Source of the DNA: a virus
DNA length: 30,160 nt
Reading direction: 5' to 3' (one strand)
Virus record (IMG/VR): IMGVR_UViG_3300031974_003726
Location: 1-30,160 of that record
The position numbers and the translations under genes were made by a program. Shown here in pieces: positions 23,694-30,160 of the stretch (positions are counted from its first letter, which is position 1; every line of letters begins with the position of its first letter). The notes under the pieces are model-generated. The model was given only the letters and a program-made list of their open reading frames with translations. It did no database searches and was not told where the DNA came from.

Positions 23694-24748
23694 TCGCTTT
23701 CTAACTCCAATGTCGCAGTTGTATCATCCTCTACTGAAGTGCCATAAAGAAACTCTTTCTTACATGCTTCATCAATCTGATTCATAATATCTTCTGTGAA
23801 GTATTTGTCAGGATCTTTGTAGATTGCTTTTTCAAACGCTTTTGATCCATCAGGAAACTCGTATCGTGTCGTAGACTTCTTCACAATACCATGCTTCAAT
23901 GCAATGTCTAGCAAACCGTAGTATGGATTCACACCAGACTCATAGTTCAGCAAAACATCAACGACAGAGTTTTCTTTCGTCAAACGACCTTTGTAAAGTT
24001 TACAGTGAATGATATTACCAACAACGTCGGTGCCTTCTTTCACTTTCTTCTTTGTGAGATACACGATAGTAGAAGCAGCATACTTCAATCCAGTACCACC
24101 ACCCATCTCAGACATAGGCACATAAGCACCGACAACCTTGTATGTGTGATTTGTCATAATCAAAGGAATGCCTGCTTCACCAAGTTTGAGTGTAAGTGTT
24201 CTGAAGGTAGACTTCACAACTTGGGCTCGTGTCATATCACGAACGTCTTTACCTTCTGCGGTGTCTTTCATTTCTTTTGTAGTTGAAAGCATACCGAGAG
24301 AGTCAAGAACAATAAGCATGGGCTTCTGATCTTCTCTAGGTAGTTCACGATAGTTATCTACAATTTGGATGCACTGATGTCTAAAATCTTCGACAGTTGC
24401 TACAGGAAAAACTGCAATGCGTTCTGCATCGACACCTCTTGATGTAAGCATTTCTGAGGTAACAGCCTGCTCTGAATCAAAGTAAAGAACAACGGCATCT
24501 GGATTGTCAATCAAAAACTTCTGCACAATACTAATTGTGAAAAAAGTTTTACCTGTTGCAGACTCACCAGCAATCGCAAGAATCTTGTTGTCTGGAATGC
24601 CACCGTAGATAGAACCAGACAATAGGGCATTGAACGTGTACGAACCAGTATCAACAAAGCCATTGATGTCTGATTCAATACCTTCATTCACGACATTTGC
24701 GTAGGTGTTACCCGACACCTTCACCATAGATTTTAGTAAATCACTCAT
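23690..24748 (-). CDS. uvsX: UvsX-like RecA recombinase
   Basis: A 352-residue strand-exchange protein. T4 UvsX (391 residues) coats ssDNA, drives recombination-dependent replication and repair, and works with UvsY and the gp46/47 nuclease. Walker A is GESATGKT (61-68), the Walker B-like strand is MLIVLDSLG, and the RecA-type L1/L2 regions lie around MSEMGGGTGLKYAAS. The acidic C-terminus (VEDDTTATLELESE) resembles the regulatory tails of RecA proteins. It has a strong AAGGAG ribosome site and a near-consensus promoter in the 3' end of the GNAT gene. Its stop overlaps the epimerase start (ATGA), tying the glycan cassette to recombination-gene expression. Confidence 0.96.
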   Translation of the reverse strand: MSDLLKSMVKVSGNTYANVVNEGIESDINGFVDTGSYTFNALLSGSIYGGIPDNKILAIAGESATGKTFFTISIVQKFLIDNPDAVVLYFDSEQAVTSEMLTSRGVDAERIAVFPVATVEDFRHQCIQIVDNYRELPREDQKPMLIVLDSLGMLSTTKEMKDTAEGKDVRDMTRAQVVKSTFRTLTLKLGEAGIPLIMTNHTYKVVGAYVPMSEMGGGTGLKYAASTIVYLTKKKVKEGTDVVGNIIHCKLYKGRLTKENSVVDVLLNYESGVNPYYGLLDIALKHGIVKKSTTRYEFPDGSKAFEKAIYKDPDKYFTEDIMNQIDEACKKEFLYGTSVEDDTTATLELESE

Positions 24749-24765
24749 AATATCTCCTTGATCAA

Positions 24766-24793
24766 ATTATACGGTATTATCTGAAAAAGTCAA
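24766..24793 (-). promoter_or_regulatory. Near-consensus sigma70-type promoter of uvsX
   Basis: On the minus strand TTGACT (24793-24788), a 16-bp spacer, then a perfect TATAAT (24771-24766). It starts inside the last codons of the GNAT gene and leads to AAGGAG and the uvsX ATG at 24748. It should drive uvsX and, by coupling, the glycan cassette. Confidence 0.85.
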
Positions 24794-25217
24794 ACTTTCT
24801 TTTGCAAAAAACCGTACCTGGCAGTTCACCTGATTTCCAATAAATCTTACCTTCTTTTTCAAAACCAACTTTTTCGTAAAATCTTATGGCTCTTTCGTTC
24901 TCATCACGAACACACAACCATAAGTTACCATCAATGTACTCAAAGAATCTTTCGAACACATCGCCTGCTTTACCATTACCCTTTTCAGTGTTGAGTATCT
25001 GGTGTATTATGTAGTCGCCTTTCTGTGCTTGTACTTCACCTAGACGCTGCTTTCTTTGATAATGTCCATAAACAACGATTACACCATCTTCATAGATCAC
25101 GTTGCCTTTGGTTAGATTTCTTTCGAGATAGTCTTTTCGTATGTGTGGAAAGATATCACGATTCTTTAAAAAGAAATCATATATCTCTTTGCTTTGTTCG
25201 ATTGTGGCATGATTCAT
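24777..25217 (-). CDS. GNAT family N-acetyltransferase
   Basis: A 146-residue GNAT domain. Motif A, the acetyl-CoA loop, is in IIHQILNTEKGNGKAGDVFERFF (split at about 70-80 and 81-92). Motif B is LCVRDENERAIRFYEKVGFEKEG (about 101-123), the standard end of the fold. The substrate is unknown. It overlaps the upstream GNAT-oxygenase gene by 4 bases (ATGA), suggesting that the two act together. The uvsX promoter occupies its 3' end. Neighbouring enzymes use amino sugars, so acetylation of a 4-amino sugar is one possibility, and protein acetylation is another. Confidence 0.85.
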   Translation of the reverse strand: MNHATIEQSKEIYDFFLKNRDIFPHIRKDYLERNLTKGNVIYEDGVIVVYGHYQRKQRLGEVQAQKGDYIIHQILNTEKGNGKAGDVFERFFEYIDGNLWLCVRDENERAIRFYEKVGFEKEGKIYWKSGELPGTVFCKRKFDFFR

Positions 25218-26383
25218 GCTTCAACACCACTGCGTAATAATGTTCTAAGTTTTTCGTTTGATTCAACATCAATCACAAGATGAATTCTTTCATCGTCACC
25301 ATGATTGATTGCGGTGTGTGGTTTTCGAATATCGAGATACCATGTTGAGCCTTGAACCATATTTGTCGAACGCTTTTCACCGTCACAGTTCCAAGCACTA
25401 AACTCAACTCGTGGATTGGTCTTGATCGGCACATGCAAACGAATGAGTCTTTCATCACGAACACCTGCATCTGGCTCAACTTGATCGGTGTGACGCTGAA
25501 GTTCACCACCGCCAGGCTTCAGACGCATGAAACGAATGCGATGATACACACCAGGAATGTGTTCAAGAATTTTCTCAACTTCAGGAAACAACGCTCGCAT
25601 CTCTGTGTCTTGCAATTCAAAGTTTTCACCTTCATGCTCTTTGTGCCATTTGTCATTCATGCATTTTGGATTCTCAATGAATGATGGATCTTGCGAGTAA
25701 CCACGAAGTGAGATCGCACCCCAAGACTTGCTCTTGTTGTACTTCGAATAGTGATTTTGATACTCAACACCCTCACTCAAGAGTTTATCTGAAATGCTCT
25801 GACACAGTTCAGTAAAGTCGGGTAGATTGAGTTTCAACAGAGTAGATTCTTCAGCAGCATCAATAAAAAGTTCTGGGGAAGGCATCAGTGATGTTTTTGC
25901 ATCTCTACGATAGATACCTGTCATCTCAGAGAATGTGTTGATCTTTGTACCGAGTCTCTTGAACCCACACTTTTCAGCGATAGACTTTAGCCATTCATCT
26001 TCTTGCCAAATGTGAAGATAGCAACACTCTTCGTAACTGTTGATCTTTTCGAGTAAAAGATGCTCATATTCTTTCGGGCAAGCAATTCGTGTAATCACAC
26101 GATCACCCTTTGCTCTCTTTGTGATCGCTACGTCGTAAAACATTGTGACTGTCGTGGATGTTTTTGCGATTGATGTTTCAATCCATCCGACAGGTTCAGA
26201 TTCATCAAACGGTTTAATCTCTTCAAGTTTACCTTCATCAATCGCTCTAGCAATTGCAGGCCCATTCATTTCACTAAACGGTGAACGAGAGTAATGATTC
26301 CACTCTGAGTAGTTTTCTTTGATGGCATTAATAATGTCAATATGCACACCTTTTTGCCATGGCTTTTGTTCGATTGTATCCAT
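25214..26383 (-). CDS. GNAT-like domain fused to 2OG-Fe(II) oxygenase (Asp/Asn hydroxylase type)
   Basis: A 389-residue two-domain protein. Residues about 60-160 look like a GNAT fold, with VTMFYDVAITKR strands and SIAEKCGFKRLG near the end. Residues about 190-375 form a double-stranded beta helix of the aspartyl/asparaginyl hydroxylase type. It has the iron triad H298-x-D300 with distal H361 (INHGDDERIHLVIDV) and R366 as the 2-oxoglutarate ligand; RLHVPIKTNPRVEF is the central strand pair. Such oxygenases hydroxylate protein side chains or small molecules using O2 and 2-oxoglutarate. The substrate is unknown. It lies 2 bases after gene 46 and is coupled to a free-standing GNAT. The GNAT part lacks a clear acetyl-CoA loop and could be inactive. 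Confidence 0.75.
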   Translation of the reverse strand: MDTIEQKPWQKGVHIDIINAIKENYSEWNHYSRSPFSEMNGPAIARAIDEGKLEEIKPFDESEPVGWIETSIAKTSTTVTMFYDVAITKRAKGDRVITRIACPKEYEHLLLEKINSYEECCYLHIWQEDEWLKSIAEKCGFKRLGTKINTFSEMTGIYRRDAKTSLMPSPELFIDAAEESTLLKLNLPDFTELCQSISDKLLSEGVEYQNHYSKYNKSKSWGAISLRGYSQDPSFIENPKCMNDKWHKEHEGENFELQDTEMRALFPEVEKILEHIPGVYHRIRFMRLKPGGGELQRHTDQVEPDAGVRDERLIRLHVPIKTNPRVEFSAWNCDGEKRSTNMVQGSTWYLDIRKPHTAINHGDDERIHLVIDVESNEKLRTLLRSGVEA

Positions 26384-26385
26384 AA

Positions 26386-28104
26386 TTAATCCTTTGCTAT
26401 CTGACTAAAGTTATTCTTCTTCTCAAACTTCAAGACATTCGAGAATTTGTCAACGATGGTGTCGGTGCGATGCGAAATCACAAACACGTTTGACTTACCA
26501 CCAAGCGACTGAAGAAGTTTCATAAAGTCATCTGCGCCAGAATTATCGAGGCTACCATCAAAGACTTCATCAAGAATCAAAAGGTTCGTGCTTGCACTGT
26601 TCTTTTGCTTTGCGATTTCTCGCCATGTCAAAAGCAAGGCAACATCAATACGAAACTTTTCTCCCTCTGAAAAATTATCATAGTTAAACTCGTCACGATG
26701 GCGACTCTTGATTACTTCATTGAAATTTTCATCAATCGTGAAGTTCACGAAGAAATCCATATCGGACAGGTATTTATTGATCAACCTGTTCATGGTTGGC
26801 AAATAATGTCGAATAATTTTAGTTTTTATACCAGAGTCTTTAAGTAGATCATTAAGTGTGGATAGAATATTTGCACGCTCAAGAATTTCTTCTCGGTCTG
26901 TATTGATCTTTTCTAACTCGCCACGCAACGTGTCAAGTTTTTCTTTTTCATCTGAAATTTCGCTTGATTGATTTTCAATCTGCTGAATCAACTCTTCCAT
27001 CTTTTCAATGTAACGGGCATTTGATTCTACCAACTTTTCTTTTTCAATCAAAAGTTTCTCATATTCATCAGCGGCCTCAACTGTTTTTTGTGCAGAACGT
27101 TTTGCATCACGAATTACAATCTTTTCTTCGTCGAGTTTATCTACTGCTTCTTGTAACTCTGTAATCTTACTTTCTGTTTTACTAATTTTTTCAGACTTAA
27201 AATCATGGTCGATGTTCTGACCACATGTGGGGCAACTATCTTCTTCACAGAAAAACTTGTGTGTTGATTTTTCAGTCAACAACTTTTGTGAAAGTCTTGA
27301 GTGAAGGTTGTTGATTCGTGTTTCATCAGGGGCAGTTTTCAAAATTCTATCTGCCTCTTTTCTTGTTTTTTGCTCTAAAACTTTTAGATTAGCAATCTCA
27401 ACGTTATTCTTTTCAACGGCAGATCTTGTTATTTCAATTTCACCGCGATGTGATTCGATGTTTGATAAACTTTTCTTTTCAAGACCATCAACATAATCTT
27501 TTTGAATGCGAATCTTTTCTTTTGCTAACTTTTGATCTACGGTGTTGTCTTCAAGATCACGACGCAAGCGAGAGTTTCTTGACTTCATTTTCTCGTTCAT
27601 CTGACTAAAAACTTTAATGTCAAGAAGGTCTTCAACGACATCTCTACGATCAGCCGCAGACAACTGCATAAAAGGAACAAAAGAGGAACTACCAAGAATC
27701 ACAACCTGAGTGAATGATTTGAGATTCATACCAAGAATGTTTTTCTCAAGATAAGATTGATCGTCTTTTGACTTTGACTCTTGATTTACAAGAACATCAT
27801 TCTTATAGATTTCAAAAATGGCTGGCTTTTGACCACGAACAACACGATAACGATTCTTACCTTTCTTGAAAACAACCTCTACAACAGAATCTTTTTCATT
27901 AACGCTGTTGATCAAACGAGGCTTTGTGATTCTACGAAATGGTTTACCAAACAACGCAAACGTCAAGGCATCAAGTATCGTGCTTTTGCCTGCACCGTTG
28001 TCACCAACAATCAAAGTTGTTCGACCTTTTTTTAGTTGTACGGTAGTTGGATAATTACCTGTTGAAAGAAAATTCTTCCAAGTCACGCTTTCAAATATAA
28101 TCAT
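26386..28104 (-). CDS. 46: Recombination nuclease subunit gp46 (SbcC/Rad50-like ATPase)
   Basis: A 572-residue SMC-like ATPase, partner of gp47 in end resection and host DNA breakdown. Walker A is GDNGAGKST (34-42). Two coiled-coil arms flank a zinc hook CPTCG (C291, C294). The ABC signature FSEGEKFRIDVALLL begins near residue 478, Walker B is LLILDEVFD (508-516, D512 E513), and a terminal switch His lies in VISHR. This is the full-length order for T4 gp46 (560 residues). The start overlaps the gp47 stop by 4 bases (ATGA), giving matched amounts of the two subunits. Confidence 0.96.
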   Translation of the reverse strand: MIIFESVTWKNFLSTGNYPTTVQLKKGRTTLIVGDNGAGKSTILDALTFALFGKPFRRITKPRLINSVNEKDSVVEVVFKKGKNRYRVVRGQKPAIFEIYKNDVLVNQESKSKDDQSYLEKNILGMNLKSFTQVVILGSSSFVPFMQLSAADRRDVVEDLLDIKVFSQMNEKMKSRNSRLRRDLEDNTVDQKLAKEKIRIQKDYVDGLEKKSLSNIESHRGEIEITRSAVEKNNVEIANLKVLEQKTRKEADRILKTAPDETRINNLHSRLSQKLLTEKSTHKFFCEEDSCPTCGQNIDHDFKSEKISKTESKITELQEAVDKLDEEKIVIRDAKRSAQKTVEAADEYEKLLIEKEKLVESNARYIEKMEELIQQIENQSSEISDEKEKLDTLRGELEKINTDREEILERANILSTLNDLLKDSGIKTKIIRHYLPTMNRLINKYLSDMDFFVNFTIDENFNEVIKSRHRDEFNYDNFSEGEKFRIDVALLLTWREIAKQKNSASTNLLILDEVFDGSLDNSGADDFMKLLQSLGGKSNVFVISHRTDTIVDKFSNVLKFEKKNNFSQIAKD

Positions 28105-29135
28105 TCATCAATACTTTCTAGATAAATTTCCCTTGCTAGTTTTTTAACATCATCTTTGTTAGAAACTTCTTGATTATCTATCTCGTTTTCAATCAATGTG
28201 ATTGTGTCAATTGAGATATCTACATCTTCTTCTGTAGGTTCATACTCATCTTCTTTTTCTACGATGGTTACATCTTCAACACCAGATGCGTAAAGTCTAT
28301 CAAGAAAGTTTTCAAAGTCTGTTGGCTTTTCTTTTGCTGTGACAATAACTTTCACAAAACATTTTTCAAGAGCAGTAAAGTCTACATCTCTTGTCGGCCC
28401 ATTGTTATAAACAATCTTATGAAAAATTTCATGTGGGTTTGGTATAAACTCTAGTTCGTGTGTGTCGGTGTCAAAGATCCAGAAACCTTTTTCTTCGCCC
28501 CAATCACCGAACGTAATTTGATACGCTGTGCCAAGATAGTGAATATTCTTACTCTTACTCTGTGTGTGAAAGTGTCCTGTAAAAACTTTTGAGTATCGCT
28601 CAAACTCTTTTGGATCAAGACCAGCCTCACACTTCATACCTGGATGCATGTAGTAACCATACAGTTCTAGGTGACCGAAACAAATATTCGACTTTGAAGT
28701 GTTGATGAAATCACGAACACGATCACGATTCTCACGATTGATCCAAGGTATCAAGTCAATCGAAGTACCGTCGATTTCAATCTGACTAGGATCTGTGTAA
28801 ATGTAAAAATTTTCACGACCTTCAAAGAGTTCGCTCACAGCATTTACTTTACTTGTATTCTTGTAGTAAATATCATGGTTGCCAATAATGACATGTGTTT
28901 CTACACCAAGTTCTTCAAGTGGTTTCAAAAATCTTTCTTTGACATTTTGTAGCGTCTGAAAATTAATAAACTTTCTACGATCCATAAAGTCACCCATATG
29001 AATAACTTTACTAATGCCTCTTTCACGAATGCAAGGAAAGAAAACATTGTCGAAAAAGTTTAAGTAGTGATTCAGAAATATAGGAGAATCACCTCTCGCA
29101 CCAAAATGCGTATCAGTAATAATCGCTATCTTCAA
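28101..29135 (-). CDS. 47: Recombination nuclease subunit gp47 (SbcD/Mre11-like), TTG start
   Basis: A 344-residue metallophosphoesterase, nuclease partner of gp46. The metal-binding motifs are in order: D8-T-H10, GDF (48-50), GNHD (85-88), and GHFH (187-190). The length matches T4 gp47 (339). The start is TTG at 29135: the MKIAIITDTHF strand must be included for the first metal ligands, GAGG lies about 10 bases upstream, and it forms a TTGA overlap with the gp55 stop. The C-terminal 90 residues are acidic, likely contacting gp46. Confidence 0.95.
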   Translation of the reverse strand: MKIAIITDTHFGARGDSPIFLNHYLNFFDNVFFPCIRERGISKVIHMGDFMDRRKFINFQTLQNVKERFLKPLEELGVETHVIIGNHDIYYKNTSKVNAVSELFEGRENFYIYTDPSQIEIDGTSIDLIPWINRENRDRVRDFINTSKSNICFGHLELYGYYMHPGMKCEAGLDPKEFERYSKVFTGHFHTQSKSKNIHYLGTAYQITFGDWGEEKGFWIFDTDTHELEFIPNPHEIFHKIVYNNGPTRDVDFTALEKCFVKVIVTAKEKPTDFENFLDRLYASGVEDVTIVEKEDEYEPTEEDVDISIDTITLIENEIDNQEVSNKDDVKKLAREIYLESIDE

Positions 29136-29650
29136 GGCTTGTTGTCCTCAAACTTAGATAGATCTGTAGATGTGAGTTTCAAGTAATCAGCGTATGCGTT
29201 TGTGCTTTCTGCACCAACTAAATTTTGATTCTTTGCCCACTCTTCAAAACTACCTCTTGCATCAGCAGCCTGGATCGCTCTGTACTTAATATACATTTGC
29301 TTTTTCTCCTTTGCAATTCTTCGCAGAAAAGCATAATAGCATATTTGTGTGAAGTAAGCAAATGGATTAGGTTTATTTTTTGTTTTGCTAGGATCAAAAT
29401 TGGTTGCGTATGACAAGCAGTTCTCAACTGCATCTGAAATCATATCGTCACGGAAAGTATAATTCGCAAAATTTGGCTTCGTTGATAAGTGCGAAGCAAT
29501 TTTAAGAAATGATTCTCCCAAATAATGTCCAACACCTGGTTTTGTTTCACCATTTTCTTCGGCCTCTTTTACCTGTTCTTTGTATTTCATTATCTCTTCT
29601 AAGAGTTTTTCATTATCTACATAATGTTCTTTGATTTTTTTGGCCATCAT
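29132..29650 (-). CDS. 55: Late-transcription sigma factor gp55
   Basis: A 172-residue sigma70-family protein of the T4 gp55 type. The core sequence KIASHLSTKPNFANYTFRDD (about 50-69), DAVENCLSYATNFDP and FAYFTQICYYAFLRRIAKEKK (about 98-118) correspond to sigma region 2 as in T4 gp55 (185 residues). It binds host RNA polymerase core and recognises the TATAAATA late promoters found in this window. The C-terminus, where T4 gp55 contacts the sliding clamp, is short and acidic here. Two ATG codons are adjacent at 29650 and 29647; the AGGAG at 29657-29653 is better spaced for the second. A near-consensus promoter precedes it. Confidence 0.94.
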   Translation of the reverse strand: MMAKKIKEHYVDNEKLLEEIMKYKEQVKEAEENGETKPGVGHYLGESFLKIASHLSTKPNFANYTFRDDMISDAVENCLSYATNFDPSKTKNKPNPFAYFTQICYYAFLRRIAKEKKQMYIKYRAIQAADARGSFEEWAKNQNLVGAESTNAYADYLKLTSTDLSKFEDNKP

Positions 29651-29667
29651 TTCTCCTAACGAATTGA

Positions 29668-29695
29668 AGTATACACGCTAATTTTTTTATGTCAA
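29668..29695 (-). promoter_or_regulatory. Near-consensus sigma70-type promoter of the 55-47-46 operon
   Basis: On the minus strand a perfect TTGACA (29695-29690), 16-bp spacer and TATACT (29673-29668). Expected start near 29661, then AGGAG (29657-29653) before the ATG pair. An A-rich stretch and a 14-bp inverted repeat lie just upstream of the -35. Confidence 0.88.
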
Positions 29696-29709
29696 GAGGA
29701 GTTATCCTC
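29696..29709. repeat. 14-bp inverted repeat abutting the -35 of the gene 55 promoter
   Basis: GAGGA, 4-base centre, TCCTC: a 5-bp inverted repeat ending exactly where the TTGACA begins. On the plus strand it is followed by two G and six T and so also resembles a weak terminator for rightward transcription, although no rightward gene lies near. It could be an operator, a block on antisense readthrough, or chance. Confidence 0.5.
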
Positions 29710-29810
29710 GGTTTTTTATATTTTTTTTACGATGGCAGCAAAAACCAATTCTAAATATCAGGTGCCTCCCTTGATAAGAAACACTCTAGGGCCTAAGACC
29801 AAGAAAGAGT

Positions 29811-30160
29811 TTATAAGTATTCATTCGGGTCATTGCTCCAGTTTCTCCAATCATTCACATCAAAAGGATCAATCTCAGACTGATCATCAATTGATTCATG
29901 TTTTGGGTTGAAGTCGGCATCTTGTGTTTGTTCGAGAGCATCAAAATATTCAAAGATCTTATCTACCTCGTCTTCTGTAAGTTTTGACAGAATGGCTGTA
30001 ACTTCCTCTGATTCTTCTAAAAGCACTTCTTTTGAAGTCTTTTTGTTCATCATTCTGTCGATAGAAACTTTTGCATTCTTGTAGTCTGTTAGAATGCTTT
30101 TAGTTGGCTCTACCTCTGTAACAATATGATTTTTTGGTAGACGAACATCTGGTGTTTTTG
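29811..30160 (-). CDS. 3' part of an unidentified gene running off the window
   Basis: The frame is open from the TAA at 29811 to the right-hand edge without interruption, so at least 116 residues are present and the true start lies beyond 30160. The ATG at 30053 is internal: upstream codons read KTPDVRLPKNHIVTEVE and continue in good coding style. The visible part is acidic and helical (LLEESEEVTAILSKLTEDEVDKIF), then disordered and Asp/Asn-rich, ending DPFDVNDWRNWSNDPNEYL. I do not recognise it. It is separated from gene 55 by about 160 bases holding the gene 55 promoter, with no clear terminator after it. Confidence 0.7.
   Translation of the reverse strand, partial: KTPDVRLPKNHIVTEVEPTKSILTDYKNAKVSIDRMMNKKTSKEVLLEESEEVTAILSKLTEDEVDKIFEYFDALEQTQDADFNPKHESIDDQSEIDPFDVNDWRNWSNDPNEYL

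Noticed and set aside
26771-26777. TATTTAT (ATAAATA on minus) inside gene 46
   Set aside because: It is deep within the coding region, far from any gene start; expected by chance in AT-rich DNA.
30051-30053. ATG 30053 as the start of the right-edge gene
   Set aside because: The frame stays open with coding-like sequence to the window edge, so this Met is probably internal and the gene is partial.

Overview
The window is a stretch of a T4-superfamily myovirus genome. It is AT-rich and densely packed, and looks like an uncultured marine phage rather than a coliphage. The right half carries, all on the minus strand, the T4 core genes 55 (late sigma factor), 47 and 46 (SbcD/SbcC-like nuclease), uvsX (RecA-like recombinase) and 41 (replicative helicase). 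T4-type late promoters (ATAAATA core, one perfect TATAAATA) precede plus-strand genes in the left half. I see no tRNA, rRNA, CRISPR array, insertion sequence or integrase. The host cannot be named from this window.

Layout. (1) 1-1551, minus strand: three small genes of unknown function ending in a rho-independent terminator at 27-57. (2) 1552-1696: a divergent control region with a sigma70-like promoter and a late promoter facing left and a late promoter facing right. (3) 1697-12305, plus strand: a late-gene block. It holds an 894-residue multi-module protein, small conserved phage proteins, a probable ADP-ribosyltransferase, a zinc-peptidase-like protein, a Gly/Pro-rich protein, a small membrane protein, a DUF192 protein and four apparently related large helical proteins. 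(4) 12302-15599, minus strand: a TSPPY-type DNA methyltransferase, a second HExxH protein and helicase gene 41. (5) 15637-23693, minus strand: a ten-gene glycan cassette with five glycosyltransferases (exostosin-like, GT9-like, GT10, GT11, GT25-like), two DegT-family PLP enzymes, a sugar epimerase/dehydratase, a DUF6165-like protein and one small unknown. (6) 23690-29650, minus strand: uvsX, a GNAT acetyltransferase, a GNAT-2OG-oxygenase fusion and genes 46, 47 and 55. (7) 29811-30160: the 3' end of an unidentified minus-strand gene that runs off the window.

How it may work together. Host RNA polymerase would read the minus-strand replication and recombination genes from four near-consensus promoters, all with 16-bp spacers (upstream of 55, uvsX, 41 and the 973-1551 gene). 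Gp55 would then direct transcription from the ATAAATA promoters. Many late-block and left-end proteins begin with a short peptide ending in (L/I)-x-E, like the T4 capsid-targeting sequence cut by prohead protease gp21. The 894-residue protein repeats such sites between modules. My main hypothesis is that this block encodes a set of head-packaged proteins, one a polyprotein precursor and one an Alt-like ADP-ribosyltransferase, that are matured in the prohead and injected with DNA. The second notable system is the glycan cassette between uvsX and 41. Its enzymes fit GDP-6-deoxyhexose chemistry (a ColD-like dehydratase with His replacing the PLP lysine, a perosamine-synthase-like aminotransferase, two fucosyltransferases).
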